Shown in pieces: positions 21,501 through 35,636 of a stretch of 64,000 nt of DNA. The translations under genes and the position numbers were made by a program. Source of the DNA: Chalciporus piperatus (taxonomy: Eukaryota > Basidiomycota > Agaricomycetes > Boletales > Boletaceae); the NCBI GenBank assembly GCA_038093975.1, contig JBBPTG010000039.1, positions 62,001-126,000 of the forward strand. The letters run 5' to 3'. The notes beneath the pieces are model-generated. The model was not told the DNA's origin and made no database searches. It was given only the letters and a program-made list of their open reading frames with translations. Within the stretch, counting starts at the first letter, position 1, and each line of letters opens with the position of its first letter.

Positions 21501-23107
21501 CTGTCGCCAAAGCGTGATATTAAGACGGGAGAAACGTCTTTGTACAGAATTACCAGGTGTTCTGGATGGGTAACGATAATGGCCGACAGAAGTTTTGTTG
21601 CAGAGCGACGAATCTTGTATGAGGTATCTTCGTCATCGGAGTATCTGAAACGTCGTCAGCTGGCAGATATATCACACCACCTAAACACGAACTGATCGAG
21701 TTCTCCATCGTCGTCCTCATCATCATCCGCGTCAGCCATCTCCTCGTCTTCATCGTCGTCTCCGCCAGCATAGTTCTGTTTGGTATCAATGGATGTTTGG
21801 TCATCTACAATCGTTCGATACAACTTACAGGGTCGTATTTGATGAACTGGATCCCCACTTGAATCATGGAATCCAAGAACGGTGCAGCCTCTCCGGGAGA
21901 CCTAAGCAAGAGCGTCTCCAGGGCCTGTGCGTGGGGTGAGCCAAGGAGCCCAAGAAATGTAGCGCATATACAGTACCTGCAAGCATCCCTCCCTCAGCTC
22001 ATCATCGTCACGTTTCACTGCCTGTAATATTCCTGGTACGATATCCCCTAACGAGGGTGTCAGTTGCTGAGGCGAGTGTCTGAAGATTGCGGCGACGAGG
22101 TTGACGGTCGTCCTTTGTTGCTCCATGTTGGCGTTTGCTGCAAGATGCGGAAGGATGTCTTTCTTCAGTAAATTCGAAAAGAGTTCTGGAGGAGCAGCGG
22201 GGATGAATTGCGATATCGTGGTGATAGCGCGTTTTCTGACGGCGGGGCGCGAATGCGTCAAGAGAGGGGCGATTGCAATGAGTGGCTGAGGGTTTAGAGA
22301 GGGATCAGCGAAATGGGCGGGAAAGCGGGTTATAAGGATGGAGAGGGTTGATAGGGTCTCAAGGAGAGTTTCCGGTGGCGTATCGGGCTACGGTAGACAT
22401 TCATCAGGAGAAAATCTATCAGAGCCGGAATACACTCACACTCGAAACTTGTCCAAGCAGTTTTGGAGTAAGCTTGGCACATGCTTTTGCAGCGATCTTG
22501 CCGTCTGGTGGTAATTCGGACGTGATCGTTTTCAAAGCTATAAAGTGGCGTCAGAAGAAGTTGTATTGCGGCGTGCAGATACTCACCCAGCCCAGAAATG
22601 TCTCGTAGCTCCTCGTCCTTTCCTACAGAATAATTGATGAGGCTGTCCACGACAAGTTCCATCTGGTTTTCTCTGATGATCTTGATGAGTTGACCGAGAC
22701 TGTGACGTGCAGGACGATCCTCAACGCGATGAACCCCACGGAGAGAGACAGAAACGCACGCACCATTTGACTGCCTGGTTCTTGACCTCGGAGATCGTGT
22801 CCTCTACTAGTTTAAGCACCTGGCGAAGAACTTTGTTTTCTGTCGTCTCGTCGCCAAAAAAGCTGTTTGGATCCTGCTTGATCTCGACCATCAGATCATT
22901 CAGTCCCATGAACCTGCAATTACGACCCAAAATCATCAAAATCAGTCACTCAAACGCGTTGTGGAGACGTGATCGCCGACCTGAAGTCCTGGTCGGTGGA
23001 CTGCATCTATGGGTGGCCAGCGTTGTCAGGCTGCTGGATGCGAGTAGGACGACGACGACGACGATTACCTTTTCGACCAAACTGTTCATTAGATATGTTT
23101 TCGTCAT
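18572..23107 (-). CDS. CAND1: Cullin-associated NEDD8-dissociated protein 1 (TIP120)
   Basis: CAND1 is a HEAT-repeat protein that wraps around unneddylated cullin-RING ligases and exchanges their substrate receptors. The first exon (23069-23107) encodes MTKTYLMNSLVEK and joins MQSTDQDFRFMGLNDLM, the conserved N-terminus. Further blocks are QMELVVDSLINYSVGKDEEL, DILPHLAANANMEQQRTTVN, VPGILQAVKRDDDELREG, FIKYDP, VWATYVTLLNQTSMYGGLPQ and, near the end, MGPWTHKVDDGLDARKTAWE, the TIP120 domain. It ends in WGVEFRELIGQ. About 13-15 introns, with an estimated product of over 1,200 residues, fit the family. A basic patch (VRGKRKRDSEER) sits mid-protein. A (GAC)n tract lies in the first intron. Confidence 0.93.
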
Positions 23108-23488
23108 CTTGAACGGCGGTCTCTAGCTCGTCTTGAGGCGGCGATGAGTTTGTCAAAGGACAAGACAGGAGCCACTTGGCGAAAGTACAGCCACACTTCA
23201 ACCGCTTGACCTCGACTTGACCACCAGCCTCGTCCACCACCATCCACTGCCACCCACAGCGCCGTCTAGTTCTTGCTACGATGCTTTGCTTGGAACGAGT
23301 TTCACGATTGGGACGATCCAAGATTATACAAAGTCCAAAGTGTAGCTATAGGTAACGTGCAGAATACAACACTACTCCAAGGTGCGCCAGCGCAACGAGC
23401 ACAAACACTAATGATACAATCGGTATTGAAACTCTGAAAGTGGGTATCATATGCTAATCATCTAGGTCCAAAGAAGAAACGGAAACCA
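23108..23488. other. CAND1 5' region and 3' flank of the SH3-like gene
   Basis: This 381-bp spacer holds the CAND1 leader. Frames here are not continuous with either neighbour, and nothing else is supported. Confidence 0.4.
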
Positions 23489-24052
23489 TCACAGCTCGTC
23501 GTCCGACCCTAGCCAGCCAGCCGCCTCGAGCAACTTATGCGTCCGTGGAATGTAGGGCTTGATATCCCCGTTCAGTGGTGCGAACCACTTTCGAACTCGA
23601 TTCTTCGATACGTGGTACTCCACACACCAGTACAAGCCGTTGTCCTGTAAGAATTCATGTCTTTAGTCAAGGGGCGCAACATTGAGGCTTTGGCGAGTTT
23701 CCTTACCGATCGCGTCTTCCCTTGCTTTGCTTGGCTTACCACTCTGCCTCGGTACCAATGACCGTCACTCGCACAGACCCATACCGTCTCGCCACTCTGC
23801 AAACAGAAGTGTTTGTACAGGAACAATGGAGAGCGAAATGCTGGCACTTACTCGGAAACGATACGGCCATGGCTCGTCAATATCATCTGGTTCACCCTCT
23901 GAATATACGGGATCTGTCCAAACGCCATCATCCCATGTGGCGAGGTCTACGGAAAACAATTCCAATTTCGGTGGCGGGGGACGTGTCATCAAACTGGGCC
24001 GGTACGGCCTGGGTGGCACGAGATATTGGCGATACGACGTTGCGGTAGGCAT
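23489..24052 (-). CDS. 148-aa SH3/Tudor-like hypothetical protein
   Basis: Three exons are clear: 23852-24052, 23707-23796 and 23489-23644, all joined in phase 0 with GT-AG introns of 55 and 62 bp. The N-terminal 67 residues are Pro-rich and acidic (PPRPYRP, DDGVWTDPVYSEGEPDDID). The second exon reads SGETVWVCASDGHWYRGRVV, the typical first strands of an SH3-like or Tudor-like barrel, and the third continues with LYWCVEYHVSKNRVRKWFAP and ends AGWLGSDDEL. An in-frame ATG at 24085 would add 11 residues. Such single-barrel proteins bind peptides or modified tails, but the ligand here is unknown. The exon structure is well supported; function is not assigned. Confidence 0.7.
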
Positions 24053-24085
24053 TTGTTGAATTGGTTCGTTGAGAAACGAGCACAA

Positions 24086-25045
24086 ATCAGTTGGAGATGT
24101 TGGGGTATCAACGCAGTGGGCTCGCTCTTATACGACGAGGGAGGAGACTGCGACAATTGCACTGCCTTTCTTAGAGAATAACCCCTGAGAATATAACACA
24201 CAGCTCACACAGCTTGTATAGTGCCTTTGTTCTGACGGATCTGGAAAGACGCTTTGCCACAGAGGAAACAATAGTTCCTGCCTTCTCGGAGCAAGACAAT
24301 AGGTTCGTGATCGATTGATCCGTCGAAGTCTGCACTGGAAGTCCATGTTCTTCTCGACCGGGTACTTGCACGTTTTGGTAAAAACTAGCTGCACATACCC
24401 TCATAGAAATCCTGTACATAATGCCATTTGATCGACTCACCGCGCCAGGTGTGTTGCCGAGTAATTATACCGAGGTTCCAGTGTGAGATCTTGAGACTTG
24501 GTCAGAATGCATGTTCTGACTGGCGCCATCACGACCAAATCACGACCATGCCAATTGTAGTCCAAGGCTCGCCCAGCACGCCCACACAGGTCAATGGAGC
24601 GCCAATTGTTTGCTTGAACTGCCAGTGATTGTTCTCGCAGCCGGGTGAGAATGGCCACTGCTTCGGGACCGTTCTCTCGGCTGACCCAGTTTCTACTGAC
24701 CAGCACACAAAACTCAGATCCCGCAGGCATGGAAAGCACCCTACCCACCTCCGAATGTGCACATAGTACGTCGGTTTAATCACAATGCTAAAACACACAT
24801 GCCCCGCCACAATTCTGGCCAAGTGGACCGCCTCGAGGCATCCCGAGTCAGCCTTCGTCCACCAGCCTGTCACTCCAGGAACAAGTTCCCATTGATATCA
24901 CCCACCATCCCCAAGAACGCACGCTTTGAGCAACCAAAACGGGGCATGTTTCCGAGTCAGAAAAACCGCATCAAAGCCGCAAGCCCGCCACCTACCCAAA
25001 AACGGAAACACCCCTGAGCACCGGACTGTACCCGCGCGACAGGCG
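24086..25045. other. Intergenic region with a possible minus-strand gene fragment
   Basis: At about 24360-24205 on the minus strand a coding-like segment reads REGRNYCFLCGKASFQIRQN and ends at a TGA (24205-24207). A possible intron (GTGAGT...GTGCAG, about 24440-24390) precedes it. I could not connect it to a start codon, and alternative frames are also open, so it may be a fragment or chance. Nothing else is supported up to the promoter of the next gene. Confidence 0.3.
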
Positions 25046-25051
25046 TATAAA
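25046..25051 (+). promoter_or_regulatory. TATA-like box of the coiled-coil protein gene
   Basis: TATAAA followed by GAGACAAAG lies about 340 bp before the ATG. A probable 5'-UTR intron (25311-25361, GTAAGT...TTGTAG) reduces the spliced leader. Confidence 0.45.
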
Positions 25052-25389
25052 GAGACAAAGCGTTCCAAGCGGGACAAAGGTCATTTCATTCAGGCGTCCA
25101 CAAGCCTCAAAGCGAGTGTGGTTCAGAAAGGGTATTTGAACTGGGCGTGTGTCGAAGTCGTGGTCATCATCAATCGACTCTCACACATTCGACTCACACA
25201 ACCTCACACAACCTCACACAACCCTCCTCGCACCAAAGGAGTACCACGTCCACAGCTTCACGAGTTACGACCTATTCTTTGTAGCCCCTTCGCCTCACGT
25301 CGCTCAAAGCGTAAGTTCTTGTTCCTGTCCCGTGTTCGTCGATATCTTATCTGTCTTGTAGATCCCACGAATAGTACAACACACACGAT

Positions 25390-26481
25390 ATGGCCCCTCG
25401 CACTCGCAGCGCTACCAAAAACACCCCGGGTCGTACTACCCGCAACAGCCTCTACGGCCGGTCGCCGCCACAACCCCCCAAGACTCGTAAGACCCCACGC
25501 AAATCCACTGCCCCGGTGGCAGTGCTTGACGTAGACTACGATGACACGGAGAACATCGCGCCGGCTACGGGCATTCCTTGGCTCGCAGGCCGGGACGCTG
25601 CGCCCCAGACCCGCAAGGGTGTCCACGTACGCTGGTACAACCCTGAAGACGCCCAACTAGAGGACGTCGACCGACAGGGCGAATATGCAGACGCAGACGT
25701 CGATATGGACACGGATGCCGATGACTCAGAAGTTGCACGCGCCACTACCCCTTCTTTTGTCGCTGGACCTAGCAAGGCCGCTCGGGGTCCCTTTGTTCCC
25801 CAAACCCCCGCCGAGTTCCGTTCCTTTGACGCTGGTTCGGTGATCCTGACGCCAGTCAAAAAGACCAGGCAGCTCCAGCGTAGTCCTGTTCGTATGGGCG
25901 ACAAAGGCATTCGGTGCCTGTACGATCAAGGAGGCGTCTTCAGGGAGCTCCACACTGGGAACAGATTTGTCCTCCACCACCCTGTCGGATCCTCTGCCAA
26001 TCTCTCTCGGTACCAGGTCGAGCAGCTGGAGAAAGAGCGCGAGCGACAGATCATCGAGGAGCAGCTGAAGAAATTGATGGATGAGAAGAAGCGAATGGAA
26101 GCTCAGGAGGAGATGGAACCGGAGTACTTTTCTGATAGCGGTTATGAAGAGGAGATGCACATGGACGAACAGGCTTCGCGTCGTCCGACGGAGACGGTGG
26201 AGAGCAGGGGCTCGGCATTTTTCAAGGGCCCGAACGGGGAGTTGTTGGATCGTTTTGGTCGCCAGATGTTCGGTCCTGAGGGTACGATCCTCATCCACAA
26301 CGGTCCCAGCACTACTCTCCCGGGGGGTATGCGGGCAGCATCCGAGGTGCCTACGGAGATCGATGGGGAGGACGAAGCCAGCATGGAGGAGGACGGCAAC
26401 GATGAACAACTCGAACAAGAGCCTGGGACTCGGAAGAGGAAAGTACGTTTTGGACCCGAGGGAACTGAACTCATCGACTGA
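25390..26481 (+). CDS. 363-aa charged coiled-coil protein (cassette copy A)
   Basis: This single-exon gene follows a spliced 5' leader. The N-terminus is basic and Ser/Thr/Pro-rich (MAPRTRSATKNTPGRTTRNS), like a nuclear or chromatin-associated tail. Residues 60-120 are acidic (DADVDMDTDADDSE). Residues about 207-242 form a strongly predicted coiled coil (QLEKERERQIIEEQLKK). The motif FGPEGT occurs twice, near residue 293 and again in the last dozen residues (RKRKVRFGPEGTELID), next to a basic NLS-like KRKV. No known domain was recognised. It lies 475 bp upstream of and codirectional with a P-loop NTPase gene; the pair recurs inverted at 41.1-45.3 kb, where this partner is broken. Codon usage and absence of stops argue for a real gene here. 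Confidence 0.75.
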   Translation: MAPRTRSATKNTPGRTTRNSLYGRSPPQPPKTRKTPRKSTAPVAVLDVDYDDTENIAPATGIPWLAGRDAAPQTRKGVHVRWYNPEDAQLEDVDRQGEYADADVDMDTDADDSEVARATTPSFVAGPSKAARGPFVPQTPAEFRSFDAGSVILTPVKKTRQLQRSPVRMGDKGIRCLYDQGGVFRELHTGNRFVLHHPVGSSANLSRYQVEQLEKERERQIIEEQLKKLMDEKKRMEAQEEMEPEYFSDSGYEEEMHMDEQASRRPTETVESRGSAFFKGPNGELLDRFGRQMFGPEGTILIHNGPSTTLPGGMRAASEVPTEIDGEDEASMEEDGNDEQLEQEPGTRKRKVRFGPEGTELID

Positions 26482-26955
26482 TGAGTTGGCGACCATCGAG
26501 TCGGTGTCGAGGTTTATGCTTATGATTTGGATATTTCTTTCTGCACTTACTAGTGTATCACGCTCCTTCACTCACCTCATCATCATCAGGACTCTGTATT
26601 TGCCCTATGTAGTTTGTACATCCCCGGAACTGGATGACTTATAGATACCATCACGATGTCTCGTTAGCTTCATGTATGCTTAGCTTGGAGCACTCGCTGT
26701 AGTAATTGCTTTATATGATTAGCTTCCTCCACACAACAACGGTTGCACAGTGCGACATCCATTCAATAGTCTTTGACTTGTTTGTCAATCGAACACTTCG
26801 GCAGTCACACCACTAAAACGGAAAATACCCGGCTTCCACATAAGACAATAAGCGTACCACAAAGCAACAATCCACGTATGGATTGTGGGCGAGATGAGAT
26901 AAAAAGGTGCACCCTCAGTCTCTCTTGATCAACATCGTTATCCCTCTCTCGCATC
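26482..26955 (+). promoter_or_regulatory. Spacer and conserved promoter of NTPase copy A
   Basis: The last 80 bp before the NTPase ATG (GAGATGAGATAAAAAGGTGC, then CTCAGTCTCTC) are almost identical in the inverted copy (about 44104-44170). The ATAAAAAG is the likely TATA element. The rest of the spacer holds no gene. Confidence 0.5.
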
Positions 26956-29900
26956 ATGGCGACTCTTGACGACGCCACTCACCGTAGTCTCGATCAGAGA
27001 GTCACTGAGGAGTGTATTGACCAGCACGAATTACCCGAAACGCTGAACGATCGCGATCTGAAATATCTTTTGTCTGTTATCGTGGAGCACTCCAACGATA
27101 CCTTGGACCCCAAGTATCTCGACATTCCCAAAGCACGGGAGCTGATCAACACCAACACCAATTTACCTACTCTGCTCCATGCCGCTTGGAGCAGCAAGTC
27201 ATATCGTGCCATTCGAGAACTTCGTTAGTAGGATTTCCGCAGTTTTCGCTTCCCTTCGCTGACCCTCCTTCCAGCTGTTCTGCAAGCTGCTAGATCTGCG
27301 TCGTCGGCCAAAGGTTCTTCTGGGCTTTCTTTAGTATCTCAGGTCGCTCACTCCGCTTTGTAGCACTTTGGTACGCCGACTCGTTAGAGGACGTCCTCTA
27401 CAGGTCTTTCAACGCTCCATATCGCGGCGCTGCCGTGCATGGTTTTTGCCAATACTTGGAAGAGAATAATGCGGCTTTCGGGATTCAGAAGGACCCAGTG
27501 TACTATGGCAAGTTTTGCTCTATCGTTCAAAGCTCAGGAACCGGCAAGTCACGGCTCATGTTCGAGGTGCGTCATTCGGATTCGCTTGGCCACATGACGT
27601 CTGATACAGTCAACCCAGCTTAGCAAGGAGGGTGTCGTGGTGCTATACATGAACCTACGACCACAAGCAGATGACTCTGGCTTCCCTCCTCGGGATATGA
27701 TTCCGGCTCGTATACTCACCCGATCCACGTACGGTGGCGCTGTTAGTTATGCTGCTCGGTGTTGCGCCTTCTTCGCGGCCGTTTTTACGACCTTGACGAA
27801 ATACCTATCCAAGGACATGGAGTCGGATGTGAAAGCTGCGAAAGAGCGATGGGCTGCCAACATGTGTGATGTTCGCTCCAAAGAACGCGAAAGGTTTTTC
27901 GATGCATTCCTGGAAAATTACAAGGTGTGTTTGGTGACTGAAGCCGTATCATTCCTTCGACGTGACGACGCTCTCCACTTAGGATTTCGTCACCAAGATT
28001 TATGACGTTCCCAATGCTAAGGCTGTCGCAATAACCACAGCCCACATCGACAACCTATTACATCGTGGTAAGACGATATTTCACGTTCCGTATGCCCTTC
28101 TGATAGTGTGCGATCTTAGATGCTGCTTGGAGAAAGACCGAAAGTATGCCTGGTGAACGACTTATGACCTCGGCCTATGGGGACATGATAAAAGCTTTGA
28201 ACCCACTCTTCGAGGAAGGAAAACCTGATGCACCAAAACTTGTCATCGCTGTCGATGAAGCTTATCATTTGAGTGTAGTGGATGGTTCAAGTTATCGTCC
28301 ATCGGCCATCCTCTGCATGGCCATCAGCCTATTCTCGGGAGAGTTGAGGGTTAAAAACCATCCAGTCTGGGTAGTTTTTGCGGCGACGACATCCACAGTC
28401 GCAGATTGTACCCCACCGCATGTCGACCGTTCGTTGCATATCTGTTATATTCTCAACATTGCTCTCACAACCCCATGTAGTTCACTCCAGGGCACCTCCC
28501 CTCGACGGGCAGTTGCTTTTCGCCCCCTATTGTCAGCTCGGATGGGACCAACATGCGGACCCTTTGGAGTCGATCGCGGCTACGGACGTGGCAAAAGCGC
28601 ACCATATCATGAGCTATGGCCGACCGCTGTACGTTTGCAATCTGTGTCATGGCGACTTCACACTTACCACTTTTGCAGATGGACGTCGCTCAAAGATTAT
28701 ATGCGGACAGTCACCTCAATGCTGACGTTCGCCGTGAGTAAACTTTGTGGCCCAATAGGACTGACAGATAGTGCGCTCGCTCTCCTCGGTCAGCGCTTCT
28801 GCTTGAACATCGCTTTCGGTCACCGTGAAGCGGCAGCATTCAGCGAGTCATCGGTAGCCAGTCACATGCGTGTGTGTGTTGCCACAACAGAAAACCGCAA
28901 CTGGACCTACACGACTTACCCCTCCGAGCCCCTCCTGTCTTGCGCGGCAGCGGCAATATTACACCAAGCATTGGACAAGTACCTGAGGGTTCTCGAGGCA
29001 AAAGTCAACAATGGGATGATTGACGTGGGCAAGGGTGGTGAGCTGGCGAGCCGGCTGCTGTGGCTTCTGGCCAAAGACCTGCTTGTTCGTCAAATGCATC
29101 AGCGCACGATTGACATTTCATCGTGGTTGAGCCCTGCGGACGAATGGGAATCGGAGTTCGTCGACTGCAAAATGATTCCTGTACATGAATACTTCAAGTT
29201 CCTCTTCGGCGAAAAATTCTGGGAACTTGCTGGATCTCGTGCTGCAGCCGCTTTCAAGGATGCCTATGTCAATTTCTCGCATTGGGTGTCCATGGACGAG
29301 TATATCTGGAGCGATGATCGCTCAGACCAGCTGTCGTGAGTTTCAGTGATTGTGGTGCTCCCGTTCTCGAGAAACTGACGATACGCCAGGGCCAGCGAGT
29401 GGACGCTACGACACTGGCATAGGACGAGCGCAGTACAATGTTGTCGCGATCAACCTCTCATCGATAAAATGATTCCGATTTTCTTCAAGCCAGAAGAATC
29501 CAGCAATGCCTCGAACGACCACTCGAAGGACCTTGCCCGCGTTTCCCAGATCTTCATTTCAGACAAGGCTAGCAAGGATGAAAGTCGCCTTGACCTTGAC
29601 GAAATCACGCGCAACCACGAGTCCATTCAATGCAACTCATCTCTACCCTGGGTCGCTATCTTGGCTGATTTGGGCTTGGCGGAAGGGAATTTGGAGTTGA
29701 CGGCCGACTACACGGAGGTGATTCCCGAGACATCTGCTGGTGAACCTGAGCCCGATTCAGAGGGACCATGCCTCCGCATCTATGCTCCCGCCATCACTGT
29801 TAAAACGTTCCCGTTCCTAACCGCACGCGAACCTCTCCGCACGCTTCAGAAAATCATCTGCCACGAAGAGATGTTGTCTAACCGCCAGAAAATTGTCGAC

Positions 29901-29975
29901 GATCTCCATGCACAAATGCAGTATGGCACGATTCCTACAAAACGTCATATGACGTGGGAGGACCGGGGAACATAA
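26956..29975 (+). CDS. P-loop NTPase of an Agaricomycete-expanded family (cassette copy A)
   Basis: This multi-exon gene starts MATLDDATHRSLDQRVTEE. Near 27510-27560 is the Walker A motif in VQSSGTGKSRLMFE, then GVVVLYMNLRPQ and CCAFFAAVFTTL. A Walker B-like LVIAVDEAYHLS lies near 28240, and WVVFAATTSTVAD near 28370 resembles a sensor strand. Downstream are PYCQLGWDQHADP, AKAHHIMSYGRPL, SHMRVCVATTENRNWTYTTY, the exon joining to HRTSAVQCC and IPIFFKPEESS, and the end near TKRHMTWED. This architecture (N-terminal NTPase, long helical C-terminus) is found in many copies in mushroom genomes. I recall it from sequence reading as uncharacterised, possibly related to the P-loop part of Crinkler-like proteins; that link is inference. 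Copy B lies at 41082-44103. Confidence 0.7.
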
Positions 29976-30280
29976 AGCAGGTTGATGCGCTTCCCCGCAG
30001 TGTTCGAGGTAATGTGGGATGACTTTCCATGTGCGTTATGAATCTGATAACTCAATACTAGTTCAATGGCCAGATTATGGATTCGGTGGATTGGTCAATA
30101 CTTGAGTCTTCTGGGGCACGTCATATAATACTGCAAGCTTGAAATTTTGTATCGAATCTTTACCATTGTACCTGTATGTATTCGATGGGCGCGTGCTAGT
30201 GTGCTTGAAGTTGAACGATTTTGCAGTGAATAAAAGTCTTCCCTATCCTCTATAACATGACATCTGTTCACCCCACCCGA
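29976..30280. repeat. 3' part of the cassette duplication (copy A side)
   Basis: The sequence beyond the NTPase stop aligns with about 41080-40840 read in reverse. In copy B the same stretch is an open coding-like exon; here it has stops and deletions. Confidence 0.55.
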
Positions 30281-30331
30281 TACGCTTTGGACCCGAGGAA
30301 ACTGAACTTCGACCAATTGATGAGTTGACGC
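30281..30331 (+). pseudogene. Relic of the coiled-coil gene 3' end
   Basis: ACGCTTTGGACCCGAGGAAA and the following ACTGAACTTCGA...TTGATGAGTTG match the final codons and stop region of the 363-aa gene (26443-26495) with few changes. Only about 50 bp are kept. Confidence 0.6.
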
Positions 30332-30688
30332 GTCAGGTCTCTCTCAGGCTATACAGCATCCCCGCTTGTCCTTCTCGTAGCAAGGCCCGGAACTACATTA
30401 GAACAAGAGAGAACTCAGATAATTGTAGAGACTTACCTGTGATTTTTCTTGGATGCGGCGGCGACGGGCGTGTGATGTGGTGCTGGCGATGCCGCGCTAT
30501 TCTCAGTCAGACGAGCTCGGGTCAAATTTCGAGAGCGTTTTCCGCAGTGTTTTGAAAACCGCTGTAAATATTGTTCATAGGTATACATCGAGCGCTGCCT
30601 CAGTCGCTCGCTGCCATCATCATCTGGAATAGTTCTCTCCTTGTTGGATATACCGTACTATCCACCATCAACGTCCCGCAAACTAACA
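30332..30688. other. Spacer before the F-box gene
   Basis: No supported gene. It includes the 3' flank of the minus-strand F-box gene. Confidence 0.35.
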
Positions 30689-32415
30689 CTAGCACATCTC
30701 CCTCGTATCGTGCAGCTCTAGCAATTTCAAGGTAGGTATAAGTGAGGCGAGTTCTTCTCTTTCCGCCCCAGACACCGCCGCCCCTTTGATCTTGAGCGTC
30801 TCGAGTTGACAATTCGACCGAGATATGAAATCCTTGAACTTCTTGTGCGCCCAATCCGTCTTCATCCCTTGAAGGTCAAGCTCTCGCAAGTTGGGTAGGG
30901 TTAGCTTGTCCAGAAGATGCCCGATGTGACCTTTCTCGTGGCTGATCGTCAGCGAGCGAAGGTCGTGAAGGGTGAGAGGAGCATGGCTAGGTTTGTCTAC
31001 ATAGACAAATGAGACATCCATGTTTTCGAGGTTGGGGCAAAATTGGAGGGGCAAAAGTCCAATCTCGTCGCCGTACGTGATATCCAGAGTGATGCTTGTG
31101 AGGTCCGTCCAACCGGGTTGGAAGACATTGAAGAGAGCATCAACATCGATGTCATCCATCATACCACCCTTGAAGGCCATGCTGATGGCGCGATCCCCTG
31201 ATCCGTTGGGCAAAGGTTGACAGAAGAACTCGTTGTACTCGTGAAGGCGGAAGTGACGCAAGTTGGGGAGTGTCAGTGTGTCGAAAAGCTCGCCGTCCCC
31301 AACCATTTGCCAGATCTCCAATGTACGGAGTTTTTCGTGTGTGAGCGAGACAGGGCCTTCTTCTTTGCGAGCAAGAATGTCGGAGAAGAGGAGGTGTTCG
31401 AGGTTGGGACATATCTGGAGGAGCGGCAAGAAGACACAATGGTTGATGGTATCCCGATCTAACACTCCGAGATGTGTGAGATTGGTCCATCCTGGATTAA
31501 AAAAGGGCACATCGACAAGGGGGGAGTGGAAGATAAGTTTGTGAAGGCGAGGGTGTGGCTGGACGATCGATAGGCTCGGCTCCATATTATTCAGAGGTCC
31601 GCTGAGCCAGAGGCTTTCAAGATCAGGAACATTCCCAAGCAACAGATCCAGACCATCCTCCAAGTCAAATGCGATGCCAAGATCCGTGCAGCGCTGGGTG
31701 TAAAGGCCCGAGAAAACGAGGGTCGGCTTGAGCCACTGATGATCTTCCCAGTGCGACCCGAGCTCTACGTTGATTTTGAGTGAAAGTGGACAACCACTTG
31801 AATTCCCGAGCCAACGCCGGTACATGTCAAGTCGTTGTTCCGAGTTCCTCCAGGTGGCTTGAATAGCCAATGAACACCACAATCTTGGGGTACCATGAGC
31901 AACTCCTCGCCAAACCCTGCATATCTGTGTTAGCAGCAACGGTGCCGCTCGTGTATCTGGGGTGAGGTACTTTGTATTGGGCAAGCACTGGATGAAGATC
32001 TCGCTGAGTATATCCGAGGGGAGGCGACGGATGCACGACACGAAGCCCTCGTGAGTCTTCATGGAAGATATTATCCGCTCGCGTTGCTCGTGGGACTGTT
32101 GAACGAGGGAGTTCATTCGCTCTAGGATGGTGTCAAGGGCGTCGAGTTGCTCCCTCTGCTGGGACACGATGTCGCGAATGGCAGGGACATCCGAGCCCGA
32201 CGCGACGTAGTCTGATGTAGAATACTTGGCGTACGGGGTGTCGATGAATGGAAACTGTGTTTCGCCATTAGTCTTGTTGTCAGAGCGTGAACTAGGTGGA
32301 ACCCTACAATCGCCTGAGGATCAAACGCCGAAAGCTAGAGTAGGAAGTGTAAGTGAACTCTCCCTAGTTGGTCAACAAGGATACTCGCTGCTCGAAGGAG
32401 CTCCTCAACAGACAT
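30689..32415 (-). CDS. F-box/LRR-like protein
   Basis: Two exons: 32359-32415 (MSVEELLRAASILVDQLGR) and 30689-32254, joined through a 104-bp intron, giving 540 residues. A short N-terminal helix (SQQREQLDALDTILERMNSL) precedes the F-box, IRRLPSDILSEIFIQCLP, followed by LLLTQICRVWRGVAHGTPRLW, the standard basidiomycete arrangement. The remainder is a series of degenerate leucine-rich units (PNLEHLLFSDI, PNLRHFRLHEYNE, PNLENMDVSFVYV, PNLRELDLQGMK). F-box proteins bind Skp1 and recruit substrates to SCF ubiquitin ligases; mushrooms carry hundreds and most substrates are unknown. The start is chosen by the spliced N-terminal exon. Confidence 0.88.
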
Positions 32416-32621
32416 CGCTGTACAGGTCTGGTACGCGGTTCAAACTTTGATTCAAAGTGTGCAGGAGTGTGCCCACATCGCAAAAATTGCAGAATTCCGA
32501 CATGACCCGATGGGGTTGAGTGGCCTCATCGTCATACCAAGGGGTGGATTGGATCAATCTCATCAAGGCCAGACTTGTGCGTCTGCAGATACTCACGCGC
32601 CATCGACGACGACCCAAGAGT

Positions 32622-34800
<2,179 letters not shown>

Positions 34801-35636
34801 CTTCTATGTTTTGATAGCGTGTTGGGGTTTGTCGGCTCTAAAGTCGAGCTGAGTAGTTGAACATGGCTCGCCGTTGTAGAGGCTTTGCCACGCTTCTTGT
34901 CCTCCACCAGTACCATCTCCAAGATATTTGCAAACAAAGTACAGAGATCCAGCTCTAGTCTCACAGACGCAACATGTTCGACTCTTTCTCTCTATATGAA
35001 ACTTGGAACTCGGAGACAAGCTAGCTCACCATCGTGGTGGTGTCTGCAGAAAGATGCCCAATTCGATTTTTCCACAAGATCCCTTTGTACTGTGTGAGTG
35101 CTTTGATGAACAACGTCGCACTCGTTGCTCCCGAGGCAGCCATTCGTATCCCCCAGATTTTCCCAACGCCGACACCAACTGTGCAACGCATCATGGCCAT
35201 GGAATATGATTCAGTGTATGATACGCAAGGATAAGGAACGACCCCTGGCAGCCAACCCGTTTCAAATACTTAGGACCACACTAGTCAGTGACACTTGCGC
35301 CGAGCAACGTTCCAATCAGAAGTCTCCTGCATGACCATGTGTGGCAGTGACCATTGACACAAGCAGACACGAGACACAGCCCTCGAGGTCCACTGGCAAG
35401 GGGGTCTGTACTGGTCTACTGACTTGGCGAGCGTCACCTGCCAATGGATCTTCCACTGGAACCTCTACTGGCGAGTTCGTTGACAGATGACAGCACCGGC
35501 GCTATCCGTCACAGCATCCGCTTAAGGCGGCTTAACCATTGCAACTTCTGTCCATAAAGCGCCTCCGAGGAACTCCTAGTGCCCTTGACACCCTTCTTCT
35601 CCCTTCCTCCCCCGTCTCCTTCACCCCCTTCTTAAT
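34801..35636. other. Intergenic region, no supported gene
   Basis: Short frames occur on both strands, none with a domain or consistent introns. It contains the promoters of the divergent acetyltransferase and membrane-protein genes. Confidence 0.35.

Noticed and set aside
25258..26571. Long minus-strand frames opposite the coiled-coil gene
   Set aside because: Composition mirrors the Glu/Lys/Asp-rich sense strand; the paralogous copy conserves the sense frame, not these.
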